64,000 nt of DNA, from assembly GCA_037501455.1 (NCBI GenBank), contig CM074856.1:15707001-15771000 (forward strand), in the 5' to 3' direction. The first letter of the stretch is position 1; each line of letters starts with the position of its first letter. Position numbers and translations under genes: made by a program. The notes under the pieces are model-generated. The model was not told the origin of the DNA. It saw nothing but the letters and a program-made list of their open reading frames with translations, and made no database searches. Origin of the DNA: Lantana camara. Its lineage: Eukaryota; Streptophyta; Magnoliopsida; Lamiales; Verbenaceae. Positions 48,552 through 59,694 of this stretch are shown piece by piece.

Positions 48552-51500
48552 AGCTTTGTTTGGAATTCAGATGAATCAGGTTTGAATCTTTAGATTATAT
48601 TGAGCTTTGAGGGGTATTCCTTTTCTTTTTTAAATTTGGGTGATGATGGATTACCTATCTTGTGTTCGAGAATCTAGATCTTACAAATACAATTATCATT
48701 GAAATTTGAAAGGGAGAATTTTTACCCTAAGTAAGTATGATCAACCTAAATAATTGAGATATAGAAATAGAAAAAGAAAATCATTTTTTATCTTTTTCTT
48801 ATAATTTTATCTTCTGTTTTAATTTCTTCAAAATGGATGTTTTTGCAAATACGCACTTATTGTTCGAATGAAATCTGTTCGCTTTGGTGCTATGTCAAAA
48901 GGCTAGGATGTCGAATAAAACCTTAATTAGCAAGGCTCCTTTTGCCTCTTTTTAAGTGTGTTTTATTTTTTAATCCATAATATAATAAAAAATAATGGAA
49001 GATATACCAAAAATATAGACGTTGCTTCACTTTGTTGTAGTTTTGTTATTATTTGCTTTTGTTGTGTGGCTTGAGCAGCCTAATCAAAGAATGACACATA
49101 ATGTGCTCTTCTGGCATCACTTCCTGAGTGGGCCCTAAACATCAAAACGGGGGAATAATAACGGCCCACCAATATTCTACGCACACATTACACATATTTT
49201 TCCAATAAGGTTTGAATTATTTGATTCTCAGAATTTTATTTCTAAATAATTTAATTCGATTCGATTATATAAACGAGTTGTAAAAAAAAAAAATCTTGAA
49301 ATAATTACAATTAAGTGGTATAGTTTAGTCGTTTGATATTATATTAACTTATCAAAAAGTTTTGTGTCAGAATATTTTACTTAGTGTAATTTAGTCATTT
49401 GATGTTATGTTAACTAAATCGAAAATTTCATAACAGAGTGTTTGGGAACAGAAATATTATTAATAGGAGGAATTTTAAATTTTAAATAATTTGATTTTAG
49501 TTGAACATAGGATGAATTATAGAATGAAAAAAAAAAAATAAAGATTAAAATAACTATACACAGATATTTATGTATGTAATATATCCAGGGAAATCCAACT
49601 AGGATAAGACATAATGTAAGGTGTATTAATTATTATTAAATTGAAGTAATGATTGAGAATAATTCACCCTTTCTTAAAATGATTAGATTAAACTATGTAT
49701 AGGAAAGAATTCAATCATTTCGAGTGTAATTTTGGTATAACCACTTTGCATCCCAACTTGTCTTTTCTACAAAGCAACTCTCATTAGTCATTAGATAACT
49801 TTTATGTTTTAAACCCTCATTTAAAACTATACTTACATCCAATCAAAACTACAATGACGAGCAACGGCTTATGAACTGTTAAATATCTTACAGTATAAAC
49901 TCTTAATATTACTCATATAGGGACTAGGGTTGATATTCAATTTATGATAACTTATCAGCACCTACTGATTTATATTATTGCATTGTTGCTCGCGTTGTAT
50001 ATAAAAATAATTAGTTTATAAATATTAGATAAAATAAAAAATTGTTTTTATTTTTTATTTTTCTTTAACTCACAACCTATAAAATTATATTGGAACAATT
50101 GAACGACGACTAGTGATGTTATAAGACAACAGAAATCATCAAATGGTATAACTTAGTAGTTCGACATTATATTAACTTAACTAAAAGATTTGAATTCAAG
50201 TTTTCGGAAATACAATTGTTATTGAAAGTGTGAATTTTATTTCTTAATGGTCGATCCAACCCAATCGATATAAATAGATTATAGAAAAAAAAAAAGGGAA
50301 AAAAAAAGGGATAGCAGTCACAAAACTTGGATTTCCACCTATAAATTGGTCACATCATATAAACACACAAAACATAATTTATGAGGAATAAAACAAGACA
50401 TCGATATTATGGCAACTCATGTAATTGGGGATGACAACTGTTCTTCAATGTACAACTTTTTCAGTTTTTTTGGGCTCACTCCTACATTAATATTCTAATT
50501 CTAAAGAAGAGGGAATAATTGTTTGAGAGGTCCTTAGCCAGAATCACCAATTTTTGGTAAATATCATTAGAAAAAAAGGGGGATATTTCTTTAAAATTAT
50601 ACCAAAAATTATGACAAGTTGCATCAAGTGATAGCCAAGGTCACATGGACAGATTGTATTTCTTAATAATCATACCTTCAAACAACATTTATAAGATAAT
50701 AATAATCATATATTGATATTGCCCCTTCAATAAGTCATCATTATTTAATTCAAGAACACCATTATTAAACAAAATAAATAATGGTTTAGATCACCAAACC
50801 CATGAGGGGGGTGGGGTTGTGGGTAAGGGTGGCTGCACAGATGAATTCTAAGGGCTAATCATGTCGTGTCATATATTCATATCGAACATCTTTTATATGA
50901 AAAATAAAAAAAAATTAATATCATTATATTCGTATTATGTTGCGTTCGTACTATGTATCCACATAAAAAAGAAATTGTTAACTCGAAATTCAGGTTTCGA
51001 CGGGAATAGCTGGAGGGTGTTTTTGTCATTCCCATAGTAGGTGGAGCAAGGGGTGTCTTTAGGATTCCCTTTTGGACCCTTAATTGATTTTTGCTACTAA
51101 AGTAATTTAATCGATAACTAATTGTCTTTTTCCTTCTCCTTTTGTCCAATTAAAGAGTGGACAATCTTTGAAGCTAAGCAAAGGTTGTGACAACAAGACT
51201 GAACTACTATTTTCTAGAACCTTATCTAAGTGGCCTGCTCAACAAAAGAAAAGTGTGATAATTAATATATGTATGTATGTATGTATATATGTTAAAGATA
51301 ACTAAGATTTTGTCATTTCTTGTATAGAACATCCTCAAAAAGTATAAAGCAGCTCTAATTAGACCGTGAAAACGCGTTAGATTGCTTGTTATTTTGTCCG
51401 TCAAAAAGTCGTCATCCGAATTCGAAACGGCCCGCCCACCCTTTTTGTTGTACATTTTATAACCTTCCCTCGTTGATCTAAACAATTATCCGAGGATTGG

Positions 51501-52190
51501 TATAGTTTAATAATTCGATTTCATATTAAATTAATCAGATGTTTAATATCCGAATTCTTGAGTGAGTGAGTATTCAAATAAATGGGATTTTACAAATTTT
51601 GATGATTGTGATCTATGCTAATTAAGTGTAATGGTATTTAGCTTATTATAGGCAACTTGTTTTATTAATAATTAATGAATTATATAATGAGCATAATTTA
51701 GTGATAATAATTAACCCCACACTAGCCAACCGTGGTTGACATAATAATTAAATTTTTTTTTCTTCTAAAACGACGACTTTGGGTTCGAACCACTCATCAC
51801 TTTAAGAGTGTAATTTATAAATAAATAAATAAATAATTTCAGACACCATTTCAATATATAATCCCATTATCTTTTTAACATAGAAAGTATAATACTTTTA
51901 AGTAACTTCTTATTAATACATAATAGGGTAACAATACTCCAAATCTAACTTCGCTGAATCAAGAACAAGATTGTTTGTACTTATCGTTAATTGATAACAA
52001 ATTTATAGAAGATAAATGTAATACACTTTCCTTTATAATTAGTCGGATTCAGCCCAAGCGGGATGTGTCATAATTTTCCTATATAATAAGTCACATAATA
52101 TTTTTTTTAACCAAGAAAATTGGCAATTGGAAGTTGGAACCAAAATTTTCAAGGTAATCCCTCTTATCTTTTAGCCTTGGCATAAACGCC
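48552..52190. other. Intergenic DNA with a dispersed TTCGA repeat
   Basis: No gene is supported. A phrase like TGGTATARTTTAGTNGTTYGA followed by TTATATTAACTTA occurs near 49317, 50145 and (diverged) 51499, with a partial relative at 49386. Phrases about ATACAATTRTYATTGAAA follow near 48690 and 50210. They look like old copies of one short retroposon, not aligned here. The rest is AT-rich with A and T runs. Confidence 0.45.
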
Positions 52191-52235
52191 CTTGATGGCA
52201 ACTTCACTTTCCCTGTGTCCACTAATTAAACAATT

Positions 52236-52261
52236 GATTATCATATTCTCTCTCTTTCTCT

Positions 52262-52299
<38 letters not shown>

Positions 52300-52450
52300 A
52301 AGAACTCTCTCTCTCTCTCCCCATATATAATTATATATCAGACACAAAACCAGAACACCTTCTCAACTTTGTAGACTACAAATAGTGCATAAGAATTCAC
52401 CAAGAAAACAATACCAAGAGAGACTTTAGTAGGATTAATACCACCAAAAA
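52236..52450 (+). promoter_or_regulatory. Core promoter and 5' UTR of the XTH gene
   Basis: TATATAA at 52324-52330 is about 120 bp before the start codon. Upstream are CT-rich runs and a T run of about 32 bp (52266-52298), then another CT run. Such pyrimidine patches are common near plant transcription starts. Confidence 0.5.
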
Positions 52451-54626
52451 ATGTACAAGCTCCAATATTCGTTGCCTTTTCTTCTTCTTGTTCATGTATT
52501 ATGTGCAGCTGCAGACTTCAAAGTCTCCACAATTCCATTCACCAAAGGTTTCAACCCTCTTTTTGGTGAATCAAACATCGTCTCCTCCACAGATGATCAG
52601 TCTGTTCAACTTCATCTCAATCAATACACAGGCATGAATATATATATATATGCATGTTTTCAATTGTTCCTTTTTCTTGGATGATGATCATGCATATATA
52701 CAGATATATGTGTACATATGGACGATTATGAACATGGGTTTTAGTTAATTTTTAGAAGGGTTTTTGATTTTTCCTATCTTATATATATCTAATGAGTTAT
52801 CTTTACGTCTTTGAACACACAGGCTCAGGTTTCAAATCCTCAGACCTCTACAACCATGGCTTCTTCAGCGCCAAAATCAAGCTTCCGTCCGACTACACAG
52901 CCGGCATCGTCGTCGCGTTTTATGTGAGTGAATTAGTTAAAAAGAATCAAAATTCAAGGTCCCTTTCCCTTACTGATTACAGATTTTCTAAAATTATGTG
53001 TGATGTATCATCTTTTTACATGTAGACAACAAATGGAGACATATTTCAGAAGACACACGATGAACTAGATTTCGAGTTCTTGGGAAACATAAGAGGAAAA
53101 GCATGGAGATTTCAGACAAATATGTATGGAAATGGCAGCACAAACAGAGGGAGGGAAGAAAGATACTACCTTTGGTTTGATCCTTCCAAAGAGTTCCATC
53201 GTTACAGCATACTGTGGACCACCAAGAACATCATGTAAGTCATTCAAAAGTTTATTTTAATTTCATTTTTTTAATCTTTTATACATATATTTTAAAGTTT
53301 TGCAGCTGCCCATTTCGTCATATTTATGAAATTATATGCTAAAATTGTGAAATTTTTTGAAAACTTCAAAGGAAAGATAGATTTTGCAGCCATTTTCTTC
53401 AACAAGATTTCACATGTAGGGCGAAGAAAAGACTTGTGTGAAATCATGAAAAAAAAAAAAAAAAAAAAAATGATAATGAGTCACATGCATGGGTGCCAAC
53501 AAGTTGATTATAAAGTTGGTATATGAATCATAAAAAGTCTTACTGTGAATGAATATTTAGGTATAAGTGCGTGAATAACAAGGAAAACAAACATATGTTG
53601 TCCTTGTCAAGATTAGCATAATTAGCTGGTAATCAAAGTCATATGATGGAACAAATAATGGCCTATGGTAGGCGGATACCAAATCTTGAAAAGATTAATT
53701 AGATAGCATAAAATTAAAGTTATAGATAAGGTGGATTTGATGTTTAAGGCCATATAATTCGACTTAATTTATGTTAGGAAAAGTCTAGCCCGAATTTTAG
53801 GTTTGTAGCTCGTGATAAGGTGTGACTGTAGTTTGAGTTTTATATTTCATCGTATGTTTCACTTATAAATATACGTTACTTATATTGATTAATGGTTGAG
53901 AATAAAAGACGAAAACAAATGTAAGAAGACAAAGAATCATTTATCTCAATACACTTGACGTATGTGAATAACTGGAATAGGAGATGAAACATAAAATCGA
54001 AATTGAAAATCTAATTTCGGTTCTACCTATCATAATGAGAAGCAAAAATCTAATTAACAAGTGACATGAGTCTAATATATCTGGTTTGATCAATCATGTA
54101 CAGATTCTACATCGATGACGTTCCAATTCGAGAGATTGTGAAAAACGACGGCATGGGAGCTGATTTTCCATCAAAACCCATGTCGCTATACGCCACCATT
54201 TGGGATGCTTCGGATTGGGCCACTTCCGGTGGCAAATACAAAGCAAATTACAAGTATGCCCCTTTTGTGGCAGAGTTTACCGATCTCGTCCTCCAGGGGT
54301 GCCCCACGGACCCCCTCGAGGAGGTGGCGGGGCCTGATTGTGCCGGAATAGATGAGCAACTTTCTAGGGCCGATTTTGCTACCATAACCCTTAAACAAAG
54401 GTTGGCCATGAAAAGATATAGAGAAAAATACATTTACTATTCGTACTGCTACGACACTTTAAGATATTCCGTGCCACCATCGGAATGTGTGCTTGATCCG
54501 GTGGAGAGACAGCGGTTTAAGGAGACCGGGCGGTTGAAGTTTGATGAGAAGCACCACCATAGGCGGTTCAAGAGAAGAGGTCCGGTTACGGGTGCTAGGA
54601 GTTATGGAAATCAAGAGGATGTGTGA
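52451..54626 (+). CDS. XTH: Xyloglucan endotransglucosylase/hydrolase, XTH29/30-like
   Basis: Exons 52451-52631, 52823-52923, 53026-53234 and 54104-54626 give 337 residues. An N-terminal hydrophobic signal peptide ends near AAA (about 21), so the enzyme is secreted to the cell wall, where it cuts and rejoins xyloglucan. The GH16 catalytic motif is HDELDFEFLG, followed by an N-glycosylation site at GNGST. The C-terminal XET_C part has conserved Cys (GCPTD, YSYCYD, SECV). The long basic tail (KHHHRRFKRRG) and the KTHDELD context fit the group III-B XTH29/XTH30 type. Intron 1 starts with GC instead of GT; the other two are GT-AG. Confidence 0.95.
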
Positions 54627-54900
54627 TGTTTATACTAGTGTCTCATATATATATGTATAGTATAGGACATTCTTTTTAATTTTTTTAAATTCTTTTTTTC
54701 ATTCTTTTATATAGTTTTTTTGGGTATAGTTGGTATTTAGTCATAAATAAGAGTACAAGTTTTGATTGTTTTGTAATGTAAAAAATTGGAAGGGGGTGTG
54801 TCGTCTTTTATATGTGGAAATAAAATTCTATGAGGCTTGCTATCATTATTATTTGTTTGATAAGAGATTATAGTTACATCATTACGTAAATTTGTAATGA
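54627..54900 (+). other. XTH 3' UTR with likely poly-A signal
   Basis: AATAAA lies at 54819-54824, about 190 bp after the stop codon, in a T-rich region. Confidence 0.5.
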
Positions 54901-56750
54901 TAAAACAACACATCATTCTAAATCAATAATCAATAAAGGTTCATCGGTCTAAATGGGATGATTTAATTATGAATAGAGTAATTGGATAGGCAAGAGAGTT
55001 TCTATAACGCCAGAGTCCGTGAGGATCTTGTGTAATATCCGAACTAGATGGGAGGGGTCCGAACTAGTGGGACATGTCTATAGTACCCTCCGGATGATAG
55101 GAGTCATTTTTATATTGAGTCTTTGCGGTATCTGAATTGAATTGATTGTGAACCTGTACTAAAACTAAATGGGAGCAATCATTTCTCTACTGAGCCTTTA
55201 TATTATCTAAATTGATTGGGTGGATTATTTTTTTATTGAATCTCTTTATATGAACTCTGAAATAGAATTGTTAGAAAGAAAAAAAAATATAGAGTAAATT
55301 ACCCTCTTGTGATAGCCAAAATATTTGAAATACCTTCTTATATTAATTTTATTCTAATTAAATTTCTTGTCATTTTAAATAAATTTTAAATAACATCCTT
55401 ACTAGTGGCATGTGAATTTCACTTTCCAAATTTGAGAGTGTAATTCATATTTAGATGTTAAGATATTTAATATATTATATTATTTTAATATATAATATTT
55501 TTTATTCTTTTTTAAATTTTTTTTTCTTCAAATTTTTTTTTCCCTCTCTTTTATTTTTAGTTTCTTAATATTTTTAGTTACTAAGGATGAAAACAACATC
55601 TTCTTCAAAAATAATAAAAACTTATATTTTTTTTGTTCTCAATTTATGTTCAAATATAAAATTTTAATAACAATTAATAAAAAAAAATTATATTTGTCTT
55701 CTCTTAATTCAATTTCCAATAAATGACTTTTAACAACAAAAATGAAACATTGTTGTTGTAAATAAAAAATGAATAAGTGGTCAATACAAAAATATTAATA
55801 ATAATTTAAACCTAATTAATATATAAGAGGTCATTTTAGTTTTAAAAATATAAAATTAGACGAAAAATCAATTAAGGAGGCGGTGTGAATTTTTTTAGAT
55901 ATCATGAGGATTAGATTAAAATAAATTTTTTCTAATGAGATATTTCAAACATTTTGAATATTATAATGAGGTAAATTATATATATATATATATAGAAAGA
56001 GAGAGTTTAGTAACAAATTCAAAAAATATAAACTCATATACATGAGAAACTCCAATTCATCGAACATTATTTGTTTGTGTTGTTTCGAGTCTTATACCCA
56101 TATTGGATATTTTTATGTGAGAAATTTTAGATGAGAGCGTGTTGGTTCCTCCTCCTTGAACGAAGTCATGACCACACAAATTACAGTCTCAAAACCGTGT
56201 TTGCTAAATTGACATCACACATTTGTTCTTTCTTCATAAACTCTTGCCTTGATTGGTGCTACAAAATGAAGTTGAATTTCAATAACACAAACCCCCATTA
56301 AAGTAACTTGGACAAGACAACCTCTCGTAAAATTTGGGGCTTGAGTCTTGACAAAGTATTTGTTACTCTCAAAATGTGGACCCCTCAATCTAAACTAAAG
56401 AAATTCACTAAAGTTACAAAAATTATTTTTTAGAGCTTTACTAGACAAGTTTGTATAATTGTGTTTAATTTTTTATAAAACAAACTAAAAATAATTATAA
56501 AATAATGTTACTGTTTTTTTTAAATGTAGGACAAGGTAACCAGTAACTAATTTCACTAAACTATTAAAAGTACTAATTTGTGGATTAACTTATTTAATTT
56601 GTACAAAATGATAAAATCTATTTATTCAATTGACAAATTTTTTATTTTAATATGGGGTCAAAAAATTATAATTACACATATTAACAAAATAATACATATT
56701 AAATATTATAAAAATATAATTGAGATAATTTTTTGAATGGGGTTAAGTGA
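54901..56750. other. Intergenic DNA, no gene recognised
   Basis: Strongly AT-rich. The part at 55000-55270 repeats phrases such as ATCCGAACTAG and GGGAGNRATCATTT and may be an old repeat. No transposon ends or gene motifs were found. Confidence 0.5.
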
Positions 56751-56757
56751 TCCCACT

Positions 56758-57020
56758 TAAAGATGTTAAACGGGCCGGGCCAGCCCACGAACCCGTAACC
56801 TAGCCCGGCTTCGAACCGGCCCAGGCCCAGCCCATGAATATTATGAGGCGGGCTGGGCTGGGTTTGGGGTATTAGGCTGGGCCCCTATTGGGTTTGATTC
56901 TAAAACCCAGCCCAGCCCGTGAACAGGCCCACTTAAACCCATAACCAGCCCGTAACCCAGGTCCAGCTCAGGACCAGCCCAGACCTGCTATTCCCTTAGC
57001 ACAAAATCTCTCAATATACT
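56758..57020. mobile_element. hAT-like MITE, right end missing
   Basis: It starts near AGATGTTAAACGGGCCGGGCC and continues with many CCCAGCCC, GGGCTGGG and CCCGTAACC units, a pattern seen in GC-ended plant hAT MITEs. The expected inverted right end is absent; a LINE copy begins right after it at 57031, which may have replaced it. Confidence 0.5.
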
Positions 57021-57030
57021 ATTCAATGTG

Positions 57031-58995
57031 TTTTTTTTTTTTTTTTTTAAGAAAACCGGCAGCGAGCCTTAGGGAGATTAACGAGGACCCCCCCTCATAA
57101 ATAACCAACCAAACCAGAGTAGTGAATACAAATGTTCATGATCCACGGATCATTAATGCTATTCAAGCTAGGGTGCCCGCGGAATATAAAAACAAACATA
57201 GATCGGGCACCGAACACGAGTCTAGCCCAGAGAAAAGAATAAGCAAGCACAGCGCCTTGTTCCTCGTGATTCTCTTTAGGGTCCTTGCCCCTCATGCTAG
57301 GCGCGGTCCTCGGATCATCTGTTGGTCCCCATGTGGGACGCCCAGCCATCCGGGCAGAAACAATAAGAATCAAGTAAATCCGCATCATACAACAGTTGAT
57401 CGCAAATGCTCCGCTAGCGTCCACAGGGCTCTTATTGTTATTGATAGGTTGGCAACGGTCAACTTGTACGAAGAATCCGTCAATTACATCGTAACTTTCT
57501 GGCCACTTAATGAAGCTGAAGCTCCAGTGACTCCGTTCGTCCAGAATGTTGGTGTAACTGCTGTACCAGCTAGTGTCCTGCAAATCAAGGTAAAACTCGG
57601 CCAACCAAAGATCAAGTGCATTAATTGTTCTGAAATTCTTAGCTAACAAGAAGGTCCAGATGTTCATACAAGAAACATGATGTACCTGGTAAAGAATCGA
57701 AAGAGCATACTCACCTGTAGTCTGCATTGCTAAGTCGTCGCAGTACCCCCCGCGGGTACTTAATTGTGGTTTCGTCGAGTGACCGCTAACCTCCATGAAA
57801 TCTGGAAGTATCATAGAACATATTATTTCTATTACGTATATTTGGCACCATCTGCTTATCCAAGGCTATGATACCGACAATCCTCCCATTCATTGGCATT
57901 TCCGGGTATGACCATTCTACCTGTTCAACAGCTCCTTGTTTCGCCAGAGAGTCCGCCGCCATATTTCCTTCCCTAAATATGTGAGAAATAGTCATCTTCA
58001 TAGTTCGCGCGCCGTTCCTAACTTCAACGATATCTCTTTGAACCTTATAATTCCCAGACAAACCGCGCTTCAATGTGGACTCGACGGCCGTTGCATCCGT
58101 CTCGATCCAAAGATTTTGGCAGCCCAGCAGTTTCCCGTTGGTAACCCCTACCGCAATGGCCTTCATTTCCGCCTCCAAGTTTGTAGCATGACCTATGCCA
58201 TGACTAAAAGCACTTATAACAATACCATTGCTATCCCGAATTATTCCACCTATTCCTAAAGGTCCTGGGTTACCACGAGATGCGCCGTCTGTGTTCAGTT
58301 TCCACCATCCCACCGGAGGGCAGAGCCATTTAACCATCACTGGAGGTTTCAGTTTCACTCTATTCAGTGTGATACCGAATTTCTTGGCGACATGTATATC
58401 TCCAATCCACCATTCCCTGCACAAAAGGCCAGCATGAGAAAGTTGGAACACATGTAGATTTACTCTACGGATGATATTAAGGTAAGAAAATCTACTCCCT
58501 TCGTGTTTGGTATTGTTTCGCTCAAGCCAAGCATACCACCAAATTAGGATAGGGATAACAATGCGGATGTGTTTCTGCTTGCTGTAAAGAGAAGAATTGA
58601 TCCAGCTATGCATAACCTGAATAATCGTGCCTGCCATCTGGATTTTTCCGAACATTTCCCCAAAATATTCCCAGACCTTCCTTATACTATCTCCGTGCAG
58701 GAATATGTGATCCTTTGTTTCCCTATTCGAACAACACGCACACTTAGACGACACGACAAAGCCTTTCCGTTCAAGTCTATCATCTAATGGAAGCCAATAC
58801 ACTAACAATCTCCAGATGAAAACTTGTATGGTTGGGGTAAGGTTGCAGCTCCAGATGGACTTCCACATCTCTGACGTCTCCCTCTTTTCTCGATTGGCGT
58901 GGTAAACGGACTTGATAGAGAATTGCCCATTCTGTTCGAGATTCCAGACGGCTCTATCCGAGTTCCCCTGTAAGATTGGGACGCTTTCAATCTAC
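57031..58995 (-). mobile_element. 5'-truncated LINE (L1-like)
   Basis: On the minus strand a poly-A tail (T run 57031-57048) follows a roughly 740-bp 3' untranslated part and the end of ORF2. Upstream coding continues to about 58990, where a stop and non-LINE sequence appear. Frames in 57095-57814 on both strands lie in the 3' part and show no motif. Confidence 0.75.
57786..58868 (-). CDS. LINE ORF2 C-terminus: zf-RVT and RNase H
   Basis: 360 codons are open. The first about 80 residues match the reverse-transcriptase zinc-binding segment (IWRLLVYWLPLDDRL, CACCSNRETKDHIFLHG). A type-I RNase H domain follows with NTDGASRGNPG, LEAEMKAI, IETDA and AADSLAK, so all four acidic catalytic residues are present. 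The coding frame extends further upstream without an ATG to about 58985. It is a truncated mobile-element gene and probably not a host gene. Confidence 0.8.
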   Translation of the reverse strand: MWKSIWSCNLTPTIQVFIWRLLVYWLPLDDRLERKGFVVSSKCACCSNRETKDHIFLHGDSIRKVWEYFGEMFGKIQMAGTIIQVMHSWINSSLYSKQKHIRIVIPILIWWYAWLERNNTKHEGSRFSYLNIIRRVNLHVFQLSHAGLLCREWWIGDIHVAKKFGITLNRVKLKPPVMVKWLCPPVGWWKLNTDGASRGNPGPLGIGGIIRDSNGIVISAFSHGIGHATNLEAEMKAIAVGVTNGKLLGCQNLWIETDATAVESTLKRGLSGNYKVQRDIVEVRNGARTMKMTISHIFREGNMAADSLAKQGAVEQVEWSYPEMPMNGRIVGIIALDKQMVPNIRNRNNMFYDTSRFHGG

Positions 58996-59450
58996 CTCGC
59001 TAGTTGTGGGCCAACATAGGTCTGTACCGTTTGTCTTATTCCAATTCCAATTGATAACAAAAACAGAATTTGTATTATTTTTTTAATATTTATCTGAAAT
59101 ATATGACCTTTAGATTTTTGAAAAAAAAAATTCAATAAAAAGTCACTTATTTCTTTAGAAAATAACGAAAGATGCAACACTAAATACAATGATACATATA
59201 TTTCATTTTTTTTTCCATCTTTATTAGTATTATTTACATAAGAAATAATAAAATTAATAAAATATCTTATTATGTCGAATTCAAATCTTTTAACTAATCA
59301 TACCACTTGATTTTATATTCAATATACTTACGATTAAGCTAATATAAGGTCAAACGATTAAACTACACACCACCTGACGCCTTGACTGTAATTAATAGTG
59401 ATTCCAATTAAGATTAAAGTCTGACCCCGATTAACCCTATAATAGAGAGT
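58996..59450. other. AT-rich spacer upstream of SEC23
   Basis: No coding or repeat structure was recognised apart from A/T runs. Confidence 0.5.
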
Positions 59451-59456
59451 TACATT

Positions 59457-59499
59457 TGGGCTTACAGACTGGGCATTAGGCCCAAATTCTTAATGGGCC
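59457..59499 (+). promoter_or_regulatory. Site II-like TGGGCY cluster
   Basis: TGGGCT (59457-59462), GGCCCA (59479-59484) and TGGGCC (59494-59499) lie about 200 bp before the SEC23 start codon. Such clusters are bound by TCP factors in promoters of plant housekeeping genes. Confidence 0.5.
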
Positions 59500-59694
59500 T
59501 GCCCACAATAAAGACAAATTAATTTTAATATTTTATTAAATTAGTTATAAAAAATATACTCAAAATTATTACAATTTACAAAGTTTACCGGTTTTCCATG
59601 GTTTTCCATAGTCTCATACTGTAGTAAAGGCAAAACTTCCGGCCACCGCACCGCCGCCGTTGACGTCGTAGCTCCACCGCCGCGCCACCGCAAA

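Noticed and set aside
57095..57814. Frames of 174 and 239 codons on opposite strands
   Set aside because: They overlap the LINE 3' region and the end of its ORF2; no domain is recognised.
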